Assembly (NCBI RefSeq): GCF_009935905.1
Contig: NZ_PREX01000015.1
Span: forward strand, 1-58,742
Direction of reading: 5' to 3'
Source of the DNA: Alkalibacterium sp. MB6
Lineage (GTDB): Bacteria > Bacillota > Bacilli > Lactobacillales > Carnobacteriaceae_A
DNA: 58,742 nt
Positions within the stretch are counted from its first letter, which is position 1. Each line of letters opens with the position of its first letter. Shown here one piece after another: positions 1-7,945 of the stretch. The notes beneath the pieces were generated by a model. That model was not told where the DNA came from and ran no database searches. It saw only the letters and a list, made by a program, of their open reading frames with translations. A program made the position numbers and the translations under genes.

Positions 1-72
1 ACAGCCGTTAAGCTTCCCAGCGCCGAGGATAGTGAGGGGTTTCCCCTTGTGAAAGCAGGACGTTGCCGTGCA
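1..72 (+). rRNA. rrf: 5S ribosomal RNA, 3' part (truncated by window edge)
   Basis: The first ~72 bases match the 3' half of a Firmicute 5S rRNA: the GTTAAGCTTCCCAGCGCCGA segment, the GGGGTTTCCCC arm and the closing AGGACGTTGCCGTGC. The 5' half lies outside the window. The exact 3' end is estimated. Two tRNA genes follow closely, so this is the tail of an rrn operon. Confidence 0.9.
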
Positions 73-99
73 GCTCTTTTTTTTTATAAAAAACCTTAT

Positions 100-172
100 T
101 CCGCAATAGCTCAGTTGGTAGAGCGCACGACTGTTAATCGTGTTGTCGCAGGTTCGAGCCCTGCTTGCGGAG
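100..172 (+). tRNA. tRNA-Asn (GTT)
   Basis: A 73-nt cloverleaf. The acceptor stem pairs TCCGCAA with TTGCGGA and the discriminator is G. The anticodon stem CACGA/TCGTG encloses loop CTGTTAA with anticodon GTT at 133-135. The T arm is GCAGG TTCGAGC CCTGC. No CCA is encoded. It lies 27 bases after the 5S rRNA and is probably transcribed with the rRNA operon. Confidence 0.96.
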
Positions 173-195
173 TTTTTTGTTGGAAATAATTAGAC

Positions 196-268
196 GCCGC
201 TTTAGCTCAGCAGGTAGAGCGCATCCATGGTAAGGATGAGGTCGCCGGTTCAAGCCCGGCAAGTGGCT
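196..268 (+). tRNA. tRNA-Thr (GGT)
   Basis: A 73-nt cloverleaf with acceptor GCCGCTT/AAGTGGC and discriminator T. The anticodon stem CATCC/GGATG encloses ATGGTAA, with anticodon GGT at 229-231. The T arm is GCCGG TTCAAGC CCGGC. It is the last gene of the rRNA/tRNA unit and is followed at once by a terminator. Confidence 0.95.
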
Positions 269-278
269 TCCTAAGTAA

Positions 279-309
279 GGCAACGTTCAAAAGACGTTGT
301 CTTTTTTTC
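279..309 (+). terminator. Intrinsic terminator of the rrn/tRNA unit
   Basis: An 8-bp stem (GGCAACGT with ACGTTGTC, one G-T pair) has a short loop and is followed by seven T. It lies 10 bases after tRNA-Thr. Confidence 0.85.
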
Positions 310-413
310 TGTCTTTTCATAGAAAAACTCTATATAGTTATTTCTTTATTATCGCTATGGGGTCGCCTATTACATAAGTTAAATAAAATATGACATACTT
401 ACTTAATAATCAC

Positions 414-446
414 AAAAAAGCCCTCTTTGAATTGAGGGCTTTTTTT
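414..446 (-). terminator. Terminator of the DsbA/FrnE-like gene (bidirectional)
   Basis: A 7-bp hairpin AGCCCTC/GAGGGCT is flanked by an A tract on the left and a T tract on the right, so it can work on both strands. The minus-strand gene stops at 454, just before it. Confidence 0.8.
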
Positions 447-453
447 ATATAAT

Positions 454-1161
454 TTAATCACACTGCCAATTACCGTCTACTATTTGACAGGCATCTGCAT
501 TGCTTCCCATTAATTGAAGGCCGGTTAACTGTAAGCCTTCTTTTTCTGCGATCTGTTCAATCGTTTCTTCAATGACTTCTTGTGGTTGTGCGCCACTGAT
601 TAAATATTTACCTTCAATAACCAACGCTGGAGCGCCTTTTATACCGTAATTCTCCACAAGTCTTAGATCTTCAAGCACTGCTTGTTCTGTTTCAGGGCTT
701 TCAAACTGTTCTTTCCAAGAAGAACTGTCAATCGATGATTGTTCAATAATTTTTTCAATGATATCTAGATTAGAGATATCTTTATTATCTACAAATAGGG
801 CATGCTGAAGGACATCAAATATTTCCCAATAAGCATGCTGACCATTTAATAATCCGGCTGCTTTAGCTGCTTTCAAGGCATTTTTAGAGGTAGGGAATAA
901 GAAGTCCTTGTCCTTCATACCATCGATGTTAAATCGGCTCAACTCATCATTTTCATTTGCGTGTTTCCAGTGATTCATCACTTCTGGCTTAACTGCTTCG
1001 TGAGACCCAAACATTTGAATAAATTGATCTTTTTCCCATCCTAGTGCAAATGAACGGTGGGTAATATCTAATCGAGAATACTTTTCAGCAACTTTTCTCA
1101 TTCGATAAGACATTGGAAAACAAAAACTACAAATAACGTCATGGAAAAATTCGACTTTCAT
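454..1161 (-). CDS. DsbA-family oxidoreductase, FrnE-like
   Basis: A 235-residue cytoplasmic thioredoxin-fold protein of the DsbA/FrnE branch. It has no signal peptide. The N-terminal strand leads into C11-S-F-C14, a CxxC redox pair, and the conserved cis-Pro loop is seen in the C-terminal half (KGAPALVIEG). Family members act as dithiol oxidoreductases or in polyketide chemistry. Here a role in disulfide or oxidative-stress handling is inferred. The start is supported by AAGGAG about 8 bases upstream. A good minus-strand promoter (TTGTAA-N17-TATAAT) lies at 1202-1230, and a TAAGC-GATT-GCTTA dyad sits between promoter and gene. The antiporter gene on the other side is divergent. The fold is confident; the substrate is unknown. 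Confidence 0.85.
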   Translation of the reverse strand: MKVEFFHDVICSFCFPMSYRMRKVAEKYSRLDITHRSFALGWEKDQFIQMFGSHEAVKPEVMNHWKHANENDELSRFNIDGMKDKDFLFPTSKNALKAAKAAGLLNGQHAYWEIFDVLQHALFVDNKDISNLDIIEKIIEQSSIDSSSWKEQFESPETEQAVLEDLRLVENYGIKGAPALVIEGKYLISGAQPQEVIEETIEQIAEKEGLQLTGLQLMGSNADACQIVDGNWQCD

Positions 1162-1184
1162 CTAAACACTCCTTGTAACTATAA

Positions 1185-1198
1185 TAAGCGATTGCTTA
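1185..1198 (-). promoter_or_regulatory. Dyad between promoter and FrnE-like gene, possible repressor site
   Basis: TAAGC-GATT-GCTTA is a 5-4-5 palindrome, extendable on the minus strand as AGTAAGC-AATC-GCTTATT. It lies just downstream of the minus-strand -10 element. Size and form resemble TetR/MarR-family operators. No regulator gene is adjacent, so the function is inferred. Confidence 0.35.
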
Positions 1199-1201
1199 CT
1201 A

Positions 1202-1230
1202 ATTATAAGTTAAACACCTTAATATTACAA
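1202..1230 (-). promoter_or_regulatory. Sigma-A promoter of the FrnE-like gene
   Basis: On the minus strand the sequence reads TTGTAA, 17 bases, TATAAT. The hexamers are at 1225-1230 and 1202-1207. It points to the gene starting at 1161. Confidence 0.7.
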
Positions 1231-1269
1231 TGATAGTCTTCAACCACAGGTAAGTAGAACAAGTGGGTA

Positions 1270-1278
1270 TGTTATAAT
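1270..1278 (+). promoter_or_regulatory. Extended -10 promoter of the antiporter gene
   Basis: TGtTATAAT is a consensus extended -10 element without a clear -35 hexamer, 57 bases before the antiporter start. Confidence 0.55.
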
Positions 1279-1334
1279 CATTTTAAAGAGTTGAATATTA
1301 TACATTCCATTAGTTGGATAAAAGGAGTCAATCA

Positions 1335-2531
1335 ATGTTAACAAGTGTGGCTTTAATTTTAATTGTAGGATTGGCTCTAGGGTGGTTCTTGAAGCGACTA
1401 GGCTTGCCAAGTCTTATAGGAATGATTCTAACGGGCATACTTTTAGGGCCATATGTATTAAACGCCTTAGACAGTTCTATCCTTCTTATTTCCAATGACT
1501 TAAGGCAAATGGCCCTAGTGATTATCTTGTTCCGTGCAGGATTATCATTGAACGTTAAAGATTTAAAGAAAGTTGGTTTACCGGCTTTATTGATGAGCTG
1601 TGTGCCAGCAAGTTTTGAAATAATTGCGGTCATTATTTTAGCGCCTCTTCTATTTGGATTGCCGCTAATTGATGCAGCCTTGCTTGGAACTGTTTTAGCA
1701 GCTGTTTCACCCGCAGTGGTCGTTCCCTCTATGTTGATGGTGATGGACCATGGGTATGGGCAGGATAAAAAAGTCCCTCAACTGGTTTTAGCAGGAGCGT
1801 CTCTTGATGATGCCTTCGTGATCGTTTTATTCACTTCATTCTTATCGTTAGCCGGGGGAGAAGCCATCTCTATATCAACCTTAATGAGTCTGCCCATTAG
1901 TATTGTATCTGGCATTTTAATTGGTTACGCTGTGGGTAAAGGAATGCACTTGTTTTTCAGTCATTTTCACATGCGTGATACCTTAAAAGTCCTTATCTTA
2001 CTTAGCGTGTCATTTTTCCTATTGGAATTAGAAGGACTACTGACAGGTATTTTACCAACTTCAAGCCTATTGGCAATTATGGCTATGGGATTAACACTCA
2101 AGCATGTCTATTCAGAATTAGCAGATCGATTATCTATCAAATACAATAAATTATGGCTAGGGGCTCAGATTCTGTTATTTGTTTTAGTAGGAGCAACCGT
2201 CAATATACCATACGCCCTTGAGGCTGGACTAGCAGTCGTCTTACTTATCGGTTTAGCTCTCATATTCCGTATGTTGGGGGTGTGTTTAAGCTTGCTTCCA
2301 TCGGAGCTAAATGGAAAAGAAAAGCTTTTTGTCAGCTTCAGTTATATCCCGAAAGCGACCGTTCAGGCAGCAATTGGTGGTATACCTTTGGCAGTAGGTT
2401 TAGCAAGCGGGGAACTTATACTGACTGTGGCAGTAGTCGCCATCTTACTTACTGCACCAATCGGAGCATTTGCCATTGAGAAAAGCTACCGTAAACTATT
2501 ACAATCACCAAATGGTGAGGGGGGTTATTAG
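1335..2531 (+). CDS. Cation:proton antiporter (CPA/NhaP-Kef-like)
   Basis: A ~398-residue polytopic membrane protein with about a dozen hydrophobic helices and short loops. It has the layout of the Na+/H+ exchanger domain family: N-terminal helices including GLPSLIGMILTGILLGPYVL and an AGASLDDAFVIVLF segment with paired acidic residues in a membrane helix, as expected for ion binding. The first in-frame start is a TTG at 1314, but AAAGGAG at 1321-1327 decides for ATG 1335. It probably exchanges Na+ or K+ for protons in pH or salt homeostasis. There is no C-terminal TrkA-N domain, so the ligand-gated Kef subtype is unlikely. Its stop overlaps the stop of the convergent GrpB-like gene by 3 bases. 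Confidence 0.85.
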   Translation: MLTSVALILIVGLALGWFLKRLGLPSLIGMILTGILLGPYVLNALDSSILLISNDLRQMALVIILFRAGLSLNVKDLKKVGLPALLMSCVPASFEIIAVIILAPLLFGLPLIDAALLGTVLAAVSPAVVVPSMLMVMDHGYGQDKKVPQLVLAGASLDDAFVIVLFTSFLSLAGGEAISISTLMSLPISIVSGILIGYAVGKGMHLFFSHFHMRDTLKVLILLSVSFFLLELEGLLTGILPTSSLLAIMAMGLTLKHVYSELADRLSIKYNKLWLGAQILLFVLVGATVNIPYALEAGLAVVLLIGLALIFRMLGVCLSLLPSELNGKEKLFVSFSYIPKATVQAAIGGIPLAVGLASGELILTVAVVAILLTAPIGAFAIEKSYRKLLQSPNGEGGY

Positions 2532-3055
2532 CTTCTTTTAGATAGAATAGACTTTACAAAATCTTGTTTGGCATCCGTATACTTTTCTATGTCATCCTTG
2601 TACTTTTGTGCATAATAGACCTTAATTGATTCATATTCCTCTCGGCTACTCGAGTGAGCATTTAAATAATTCCTGAAAAAGAGTAGCTCATTCCATAAAT
2701 CGCCATTCATAGTTGTTAAATGAATATAATGAGTTTTCACAGTGAACGTCTTATCCGTGAAACGGGCAAAGACAATCTCTCCTGGTCTCTCTACATGAAG
2801 TCGGTAAAACCCGCAAGATCTCAATTCTTTCTCCAATAGGGATATGTCGCCTTCAATGGACTGAATACCGACTAAACTATCTATTATGGGTTTAGCTTGA
2901 ATACCTTTAATTGCAGTACTTCCAATATGTTCTATTTGATGTTCTTCTAAAGACGTTTGATTGATTAAATCCCTCTTTACCTTATCGAACGCTTCGTTCC
3001 AAGTATAATGATGTGGTACCAATCTGACTTCATTCCGCCCCAATCCTAGTTGCAT
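2528..3055 (-). CDS. GrpB family protein (nucleotidyltransferase-like, UPF0157)
   Basis: A 175-residue soluble protein recognised by the family core EHIGSTAIKGIQAKPIIDSL, a nucleotidyltransferase-like GS motif followed by an Asp. Family members are small GrpB/CoaE C-terminal-like proteins of unclear cellular role. The start ATG at 3055 has GGAGAG upstream. The gene is convergent with the antiporter and the two stop codons share bases 2529-2530. It is divergent from the GNAT cluster. The family call is good; no reaction can be stated. Confidence 0.8.
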   Translation of the reverse strand: MQLGLGRNEVRLVPHHYTWNEAFDKVKRDLINQTSLEEHQIEHIGSTAIKGIQAKPIIDSLVGIQSIEGDISLLEKELRSCGFYRLHVERPGEIVFARFTDKTFTVKTHYIHLTTMNGDLWNELLFFRNYLNAHSSSREEYESIKVYYAQKYKDDIEKYTDAKQDFVKSILSKRS

Positions 3056-3161
3056 TTAATCTCTCCTTCATAGTGATGTTCATTTATTGTATGTCACAAA
3101 AGCATGAAAAAAAAGTCTAATAATGCATTTTATTATATGCTACAATGGAATTAAGAAAAAA

Positions 3162-3197
3162 GGTTGCATCTACTTAAATGGAGATGCAACCTTTTTT
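3162..3197 (+). terminator. Orphan intrinsic terminator in a divergent spacer
   Basis: A perfect 10-bp stem GGTTGCATCT/AGATGCAACC with a 10-base loop is followed by TTTTTT. The A tract on the left also makes it usable on the minus strand. It lies between two divergent genes, so it ends neither of them. An extended -10 (TGcTACAAT, 3138-3146) just upstream would make a transcript of only ~50 nt, or a premature stop in the leader of the acetyltransferase operon. Confidence 0.75.
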
Positions 3198-3272
3198 AAT
3201 AGTCTATCAGCGAACAGCGAATTCTAATGGTATACTATAAAAAATGTATAATTAGAAATGGAAGAGATTATA

Positions 3273-3722
3273 GTGATAAGTTTTGTATCGATAAATAAAG
3301 ATAATTATGAAAACGTATTAAAATTAGAGGTGGCTGACAATCAGGGTCAATTTGTTGCGCCAAATGTTAGGTCGCTTGCAGATTGCTATTATTACCGTAA
3401 CGAAGGTGACGTTTTTCCTTATGCCATTCAAGATGGAGATGAGGTAGTCGGCTTTATCCTTCTCGACTTAGATGCAGCAGAAAAGGAGTATATGATTTGG
3501 CGGATGATGATTGACAGACACCATCAAAGGAAAGGGTACGGCAAACAGACTATCCAAAAGGTGATTGAGATGGCTAAAAACGAAGAAGGATACACGACCT
3601 TAATTGCAGATTACGTTAAGGGTAATGAGGTTATGGGAGAATTATTAAGATTATTAGGCTTTGTAGACCATTCATTTAATGAAGAATGGAATGAATATGT
3701 ATTGCACTACAGATTACAGTGA
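3273..3722 (+). CDS. GNAT N-acetyltransferase (BltD/SpeG-like)
   Basis: A ~149-residue GNAT-fold enzyme that transfers an acetyl group from acetyl-CoA. The acetyl-CoA loop is visible as HHQRKGYGKQTI (R/Q-x-x-G-x-G/A). The N-terminal pattern VSINKDNYENVLKLEV...NQ resembles polyamine acetyltransferases of the BltD type, so a diamine or polyamine substrate is possible but inferred. The longest frame begins at ATG 3258 without a ribosome site. GTG 3273 has GGAAGAG six bases upstream and is preferred. It heads a run of three GNAT genes in one direction. Confidence 0.75.
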   Translation: MISFVSINKDNYENVLKLEVADNQGQFVAPNVRSLADCYYYRNEGDVFPYAIQDGDEVVGFILLDLDAAEKEYMIWRMMIDRHHQRKGYGKQTIQKVIEMAKNEEGYTTLIADYVKGNEVMGELLRLLGFVDHSFNEEWNEYVLHYRLQ

Positions 3723-3742
3723 GCTAATCAAACGAAACACTG

Positions 3743-4261
3743 ATGGGAATGATTACTATTAAACATAATGAACTCATATTAAGGCCTATAACTTTAAAAG
3801 ACTTTGAAACAATTTTAATTTGGAGTCAAAATGAGACGTTTTGTAGAACTAATGGATGGGAATTGGATAGAGATAGAAATGAGCTGTACTCATGGTGGGA
3901 AGGGTTAGTAGAAAAACTCCCCAATAATCTCATACGTTTAGGGATTGAACGGCAAGGGAAATTGATAGGTTATACTGACTTAACTGTGATGTCTAAAAAA
4001 ACAGCTGAATTAGGTATTGCTATCGGAGAGACTGATTTGTGGGGTAAAAGTCTAGGCTATCAAGCGGTTAAATTAATGATTGAATACGGCAATAATCATT
4101 TAGGGATAAATACGTTCATAGCAGAAACTCACGAAACGAATTTGCGTTCCAGAAAAATGCTTGAGAGAATTGGTTTTGAACACGTAAGTAAAATGGGAAC
4201 CGAAAATTATTTAGGAGAAGATGTACGGCTAATGCAATATATATTGAGAGTGAGTACCTGA
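3743..4261 (+). CDS. GNAT N-acetyltransferase (RimJ/RimL-like)
   Basis: A 172-residue GNAT protein. It begins with the typical LILRPITLKDFETI strand-helix and carries ELGIAIGETDLWGKSLGYQAVKLMIEY, the beta4-alpha3 acetyl-CoA loop of RimJ/RimL relatives, then NLRSRKMLERIGFE. The ribosome site is weak: ATG 3743 or ATG 3749 could start it. The gap to the upstream gene is 20 bases, so co-transcription and coupling are likely. The substrate is unknown; antibiotics, peptides and ribosomal proteins are all possible in this family. Confidence 0.78.
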   Translation: MGMITIKHNELILRPITLKDFETILIWSQNETFCRTNGWELDRDRNELYSWWEGLVEKLPNNLIRLGIERQGKLIGYTDLTVMSKKTAELGIAIGETDLWGKSLGYQAVKLMIEYGNNHLGINTFIAETHETNLRSRKMLERIGFEHVSKMGTENYLGEDVRLMQYILRVST

Positions 4262-4291
4262 CAAAGTCAAACTAAATGAAATGAGGACACG

Positions 4292-4831
4292 ATGTATAGA
4301 GACAATCATGTGGTCATTCGACCCTTTGAAAAAAAAGATTTAAAAACGATTTGGACATTAGTATTTAAAGAGGACTCACCTGAGTGGAAAAAATGGGATG
4401 CACCTTATTACCCTCATCACTCAAAGACGTACGAGGAATTTATGAAGCAGTCTGATTCCTGGGTGAATCAAGCGGATCGTTGGGCAATTGAAGTGGATGG
4501 AAAAGTGATGGGAGCCGTGACTTACTATTGGGAGCATGAACCGTCAAAATGGTTAGAGATAGGTATATTGCTTTATGAATCTGAACGTTGGGGACAAGGG
4601 ATAGGCACTCGTGCGTTAGCATTATGGATCAATCACTTGTTTGAAACGCTCCCTTTGGTTCGAGTAGGGTTAACAACATGGTCCGGAAACCAACGAATGA
4701 TTCGTGTAGCTGAAAAAGTCGGCATGCAAATGGAAGCTCGTATCCGTAAAGTACGCTATTACAATAATCATTACTATGATTCAATCAGAATGGGTATGTT
4801 AAGAGAAGAATGGGAAAATAAATTGGGTTAA
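4292..4831 (+). CDS. GNAT N-acetyltransferase (RimJ/RimL-like)
   Basis: A 179-residue GNAT protein. The start ATG is preceded by ATGAGGA. It shows VVIRPFEKKDLKTIW at the N terminus and ILLYESERWGQGIGTRALALWINHLF, the acetyl-CoA loop, followed by NQRMIRVAEKVGMQMEARIRKVRYYNNHYYDSIRMGML, the usual RimJ/RimL ending. It is the third GNAT gene in a row, 30 bases after the second. The trio are only distantly similar to one another, so they are not recent copies. The substrate is unknown. Confidence 0.8.
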   Translation: MYRDNHVVIRPFEKKDLKTIWTLVFKEDSPEWKKWDAPYYPHHSKTYEEFMKQSDSWVNQADRWAIEVDGKVMGAVTYYWEHEPSKWLEIGILLYESERWGQGIGTRALALWINHLFETLPLVRVGLTTWSGNQRMIRVAEKVGMQMEARIRKVRYYNNHYYDSIRMGMLREEWENKLG

Positions 4832-4849
4832 GAGGGGGGGGATAAAAAG

Positions 4850-5428
4850 TTGGCTACTTTTGAAGAAATCAACCATCAAATCATGATCGATCCACTGAAT
4901 GAGGCATTTACGAAAAAGGGTATCCCGCCACTATTTAAAGTATCGAAACAGGCACGGATTGCTATCGTTGGGCAAGCACCTGGCCGGAAAGCAGAAGAAA
5001 CACAGTTGTTTTGGAATGATTTAAGTGGAGACCGCTTGAGAGAGTGGATGGGGATTTCAAGAGAAACGTTCTATTCAACCGATAAAATTGCTCATTTGCC
5101 GATGGATTTTTATTTTCCTGGTAAAGCTAAGACGGGCGATATGCCTCCAAGGAAGGGTTTTGCAGAAAAATGGCATCCCTTATTGTTAAAAGAGATGCCA
5201 GAAATTGAAACCACTATATTAATTGGAAGTTATGCTCAAAAATATTATTTAGGAAAGAGTCGCAAGAAAAATCTAACTGAAACAGTGAAATGCTATCAAC
5301 AGTATTTACCAGATTATTTTCCATTGGTTCACCCATCGCCGTTGAATATAGGCTGGCTTAAACGCAATCCGTGGTTTGATGAAGACGTCATTCCTGTCTT
5401 AAAAGAATTAGTGAATGAAGTCATTTAA
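4850..5428 (+). CDS. Uracil-DNA glycosylase family protein
   Basis: A 192-residue member of the uracil-DNA glycosylase superfamily, which removes damaged or misplaced bases from DNA. Motif 1 is VGQAPGRKAEE, and motif 2 near the C terminus is VHPSPLNIGW (HPSP, the DNA-intercalating loop). No Fe-S cysteine set is evident. The start is TTG at 4850 with a G-rich site in front of it: eight consecutive G (4834-4841), unusual in this AT-rich genome and prone to slippage. It follows the GNAT genes by 18 bases. Activity on uracil is inferred only from the fold. Confidence 0.75.
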   Translation: MATFEEINHQIMIDPLNEAFTKKGIPPLFKVSKQARIAIVGQAPGRKAEETQLFWNDLSGDRLREWMGISRETFYSTDKIAHLPMDFYFPGKAKTGDMPPRKGFAEKWHPLLLKEMPEIETTILIGSYAQKYYLGKSRKKNLTETVKCYQQYLPDYFPLVHPSPLNIGWLKRNPWFDEDVIPVLKELVNEVI

Positions 5429-5438
5429 CTCGCTTGAC

Positions 5439-6281
5439 TTAAAGTTGTGCAAGACCTAATTCCTTAAGTGTTGCGTCGATGAAAGCTCGCCGCATGTTAA
5501 AATCACCGCCATGTTTTTTCACCGGAGCTACGGTACCCTCGTGCGAATAAACGCCAGCATAAATGTCAGGGTGTAACACAGCTGAAACGACAGAGTTTGC
5601 TCCTTCTTCAATAGTGACAAAAAAGGGGTTCAAAAGGTTAAAAACGGTATCGCCTACTTTTTGGCTGACATTGTTTTTTCCAATATTGGTGGAAACCATG
5701 CCGGGGTGTACAGCGGTTGTCTTGAGTCCATTCCGTGAATAGTGTTCGTGAAGTTCTTGTGCTAAGTATAAAGTGCCGAGTTTGGAGCGTCCGTAACCAG
5801 TGATTGCATTAAACTGTTTAGGTTGGAAAAAAGGACGCTTCATCGGAACAAATTTATAAGCACCAGATGATACGATAACGACTTGTTTACGTTCGCTGTT
5901 CATGACAAGAGGCAATAAGTGATGTGTCAGCAAGAATGGTCCTAAGTAATTAGTCGCCATCATCAACTCATAGCCGTCGACACTTTCTTTATTAGTTAAT
6001 GAGATCATTCCAGCATTATTTATCAAGCAGTCGATGTGACTAAATTGATTAATAATGGTTTGAGATGCTTTTTCAACAGAGTCTAATTCGCTCAAGTCGC
6101 ATTTAATAATCGTAACCTCTAGTTTTTTATTAGATTCGACCAACTCATGCTTTAAGCGGTCACCTTTTTCTAGATTACGACACAACAAGATCATCCTGTC
6201 GAACTCAGAAGCCAAAGCTTTTACTGCACCCATTCCAATGCCGGAGGTTGGCCCGGTAATAGCTAAAATTGATTCGGTCAT
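5439..6281 (-). CDS. Short-chain dehydrogenase/reductase (retinol-dehydrogenase type)
   Basis: An SDR of about 280 residues using NAD(P). The Rossmann motif is ITGPTSGIGMGAVKAL (TGxxxGIG) at the N terminus, followed by NNAG, an active-site Ser in VIVSSGAYKF, and the catalytic YGRSK. The overall pattern fits the WW-oxidoreductase/retinol dehydrogenase-like group that oxidises or reduces alcohols and ketones. ATG at 6290 would have no spacing to its ribosome site. The third in-frame codon later, ATG 6281, has AAGGA eight bases upstream and is preferred. The gene is convergent with the UDG gene (10 bases between stops). The substrate is unknown. Confidence 0.85.
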   Translation of the reverse strand: MTESILAITGPTSGIGMGAVKALASEFDRMILLCRNLEKGDRLKHELVESNKKLEVTIIKCDLSELDSVEKASQTIINQFSHIDCLINNAGMISLTNKESVDGYELMMATNYLGPFLLTHHLLPLVMNSERKQVVIVSSGAYKFVPMKRPFFQPKQFNAITGYGRSKLGTLYLAQELHEHYSRNGLKTTAVHPGMVSTNIGKNNVSQKVGDTVFNLLNPFFVTIEEGANSVVSAVLHPDIYAGVYSHEGTVAPVKKHGGDFNMRRAFIDATLKELGLAQL

Positions 6282-6423
6282 ATTCTCCATCCTTTTTGTA
6301 TTAATGTAGTGGACTGTACATTTACAAGTCTATTATAGCTGAAAGCAAAAAGCGCCTACAATGACTTGGTTAAACATATGATAAACTAAAAGAAACACTA
6401 CGTCTCGATTAAGGAGGACCCTT

Positions 6424-7155
6424 ATGTTAAATGAATTACATATCGTAATTGTGGATGATGAAGCGATTCAAATAGGCTCAATGAAAACTTTAATTAATCA
6501 GGCAGCAAACGAATTGGGCGTATCAGTCCGATTAAATCACTTTCCCAGTGGAGAAGCCTTTTTATTTGAATTAGAGGACCTTATGCCATTGGATATCGTC
6601 TTCTTAGACATTGAGATGGAACAAGTCGACGGACTAGATGTGGCCAAAAAGATTCGGGAAACAGACAAGGAAATGACGATCGTATTCGCAACAGCTTTTG
6701 CTGAATATGCCGTTCAAGGTTATGAAGTACAAGCAAAGGATTATTTGCTCAAGCCGATTAAAGTGGATAAGATTAAACAGGTTATTCAGAGGCATTTAAC
6801 TAAGCAACCTGTTATCAAAAAATCCATCACCGTTGAATCTGAAGGAGAGCTGGTTAAACTATTTCTTGAAGAGATCCTTTACGTCGAAGTGATTAAACGT
6901 GAATGCGAGATTCACTTAACTAATCAGGTCGTAACAGTGACGCGTTCATTAAAAGAGTTAACTGACCAATTAAGTGATCAGTTTATCCAGACTCATCGCA
7001 GTTATCTAGTCAACGTGGCTCACATCAATCGATTGCTGAAAACGGATGTCGAATTATCAAATGGACAAATCGTTCCGGTTTCCAGACGTATGGCAAAAGA
7101 TGTCCAAGAAACCTTTATAGCATATAACAAAGGATCGGTGTTCTATAATGACTAA
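6424..7155 (+). CDS. LytTR-family response regulator (AgrA/BlpR-like)
   Basis: A 243-residue two-component regulator. The receiver domain (1-~120) shows the acidic pair VDDE, the phospho-acceptor Asp in VFLDIEM, the Thr/Ala switch in FATAFAEYA and Lys in LLKPI. The LytTR DNA-binding domain (~135-235) shows KLFLEEILYVEV, THRSYLVN and VPVSRRMAKDV. A strong AAGGAGG precedes ATG. The gene overlaps the kinase gene by 8 bases, so they are co-translated. A LytTR-type direct repeat at 7860-7889 in front of the ABC exporter genes is the likely target. The family regulates peptide-signalling, bacteriocin and cell-wall genes. Confidence 0.93.
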   Translation: MLNELHIVIVDDEAIQIGSMKTLINQAANELGVSVRLNHFPSGEAFLFELEDLMPLDIVFLDIEMEQVDGLDVAKKIRETDKEMTIVFATAFAEYAVQGYEVQAKDYLLKPIKVDKIKQVIQRHLTKQPVIKKSITVESEGELVKLFLEEILYVEVIKRECEIHLTNQVVTVTRSLKELTDQLSDQFIQTHRSYLVNVAHINRLLKTDVELSNGQIVPVSRRMAKDVQETFIAYNKGSVFYND

Positions 7156-7858
7156 CGGGATATGGCTAAGCGTCTTACTTATAATAACAGTAATTTTTCT
7201 GATTATCCTAATGAAACAAAGGCAAACGGTGGATTACTACAAAATACAAGAGCAGGAGCTCGACCAGTACAGTGTTGAGGTAGAAACGATTTATACCCAG
7301 ATGCGAGGCATTCGGCATGACTACAGAAATCATTTACAAGTCATGCACACCTTAATGCATGATAAGCGTTACGATGAGTTAAATGCTTATATTAAACAAC
7401 TAACCAACGAACTTAATCAAGTTGACACGATTATTCAAACGGGTAACACGATGATTGATGCAATAGTGAATACTAAATTAACGACCGCTAAACATCAAGG
7501 GATTGAACTGTTTGCGACCGCTATTGCTCCAAAAGAGTTAAGCATTGAACACGTTGATTTAGCGGTTATCTTAGGTAATCTTTTAAATAATGCCATTGAA
7601 GCAACGGTAAAAGGCGCAAAAGAAAGCGAAGATCGTTTTATTCGGTTATATATTGCACCGATGAAAGACACGTTATACATTAGTGTGACCAATACGATGA
7701 CAGAAAATCCAAAACCTTCATTTTTATCACTCAAGCGCCTGAATAAACAAGGTTACGGTTTGTACCGAGTCGATCAGGCAGTGGAAAAATACCAAGGGAT
7801 GGTCAACCGTAAATGGGAAGAGGGCGTGTTTGCAACAGAGGTGACGTTACCTCTTTAA
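7148..7858 (+). CDS. Sensor histidine kinase, HPK10/GHKL type with one membrane helix
   Basis: A 236-residue kinase partner of the preceding regulator. One hydrophobic helix (about 5-22) is followed by a coiled stretch, the H box RGIRHDYRNHLQVM with the phosphorylated His, and a GHKL ATPase domain with the N box ILGNLLNNAIEA and GYGLYRVDQAVEKY. AgrC/ComD/BlpH kinases normally carry six or more membrane helices as the peptide sensor. Here there is almost no sensor, so the signal may come through a partner protein, perhaps the ABC exporters downstream. The start overlaps the regulator gene; no strong ribosome site is seen, consistent with coupling. Confidence 0.9.
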   Translation: MTNGIWLSVLLIITVIFLIILMKQRQTVDYYKIQEQELDQYSVEVETIYTQMRGIRHDYRNHLQVMHTLMHDKRYDELNAYIKQLTNELNQVDTIIQTGNTMIDAIVNTKLTTAKHQGIELFATAIAPKELSIEHVDLAVILGNLLNNAIEATVKGAKESEDRFIRLYIAPMKDTLYISVTNTMTENPKPSFLSLKRLNKQGYGLYRVDQAVEKYQGMVNRKWEEGVFATEVTLPL

Positions 7859-7859
7859 A

Positions 7860-7889
7860 ACCGTTCGTAACCAAATATGAACCATTCGT
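7860..7889 (+). promoter_or_regulatory. LytTR direct-repeat operator before the ABC exporter pair
   Basis: ACCGTTCGT (7860-7868) is repeated as ACCATTCGT (7881-7889), 8 of 9 identical. The start-to-start distance is 21 bp, two helical turns. This is the established geometry for LytTR regulators (9-bp direct repeats with a 12-bp spacer). A -10-like TATTTT at 7910-7915 follows at a distance that places the second repeat over the -35 position. The adjacent LytTR regulator is the obvious candidate to bind here and activate the exporters. Confidence 0.75.
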
Positions 7890-7945
7890 ACACTTCTGAA
7901 ACAGGAGTGTATTTTATTTGATAAGATACGATTGAGGTGAGAGAG

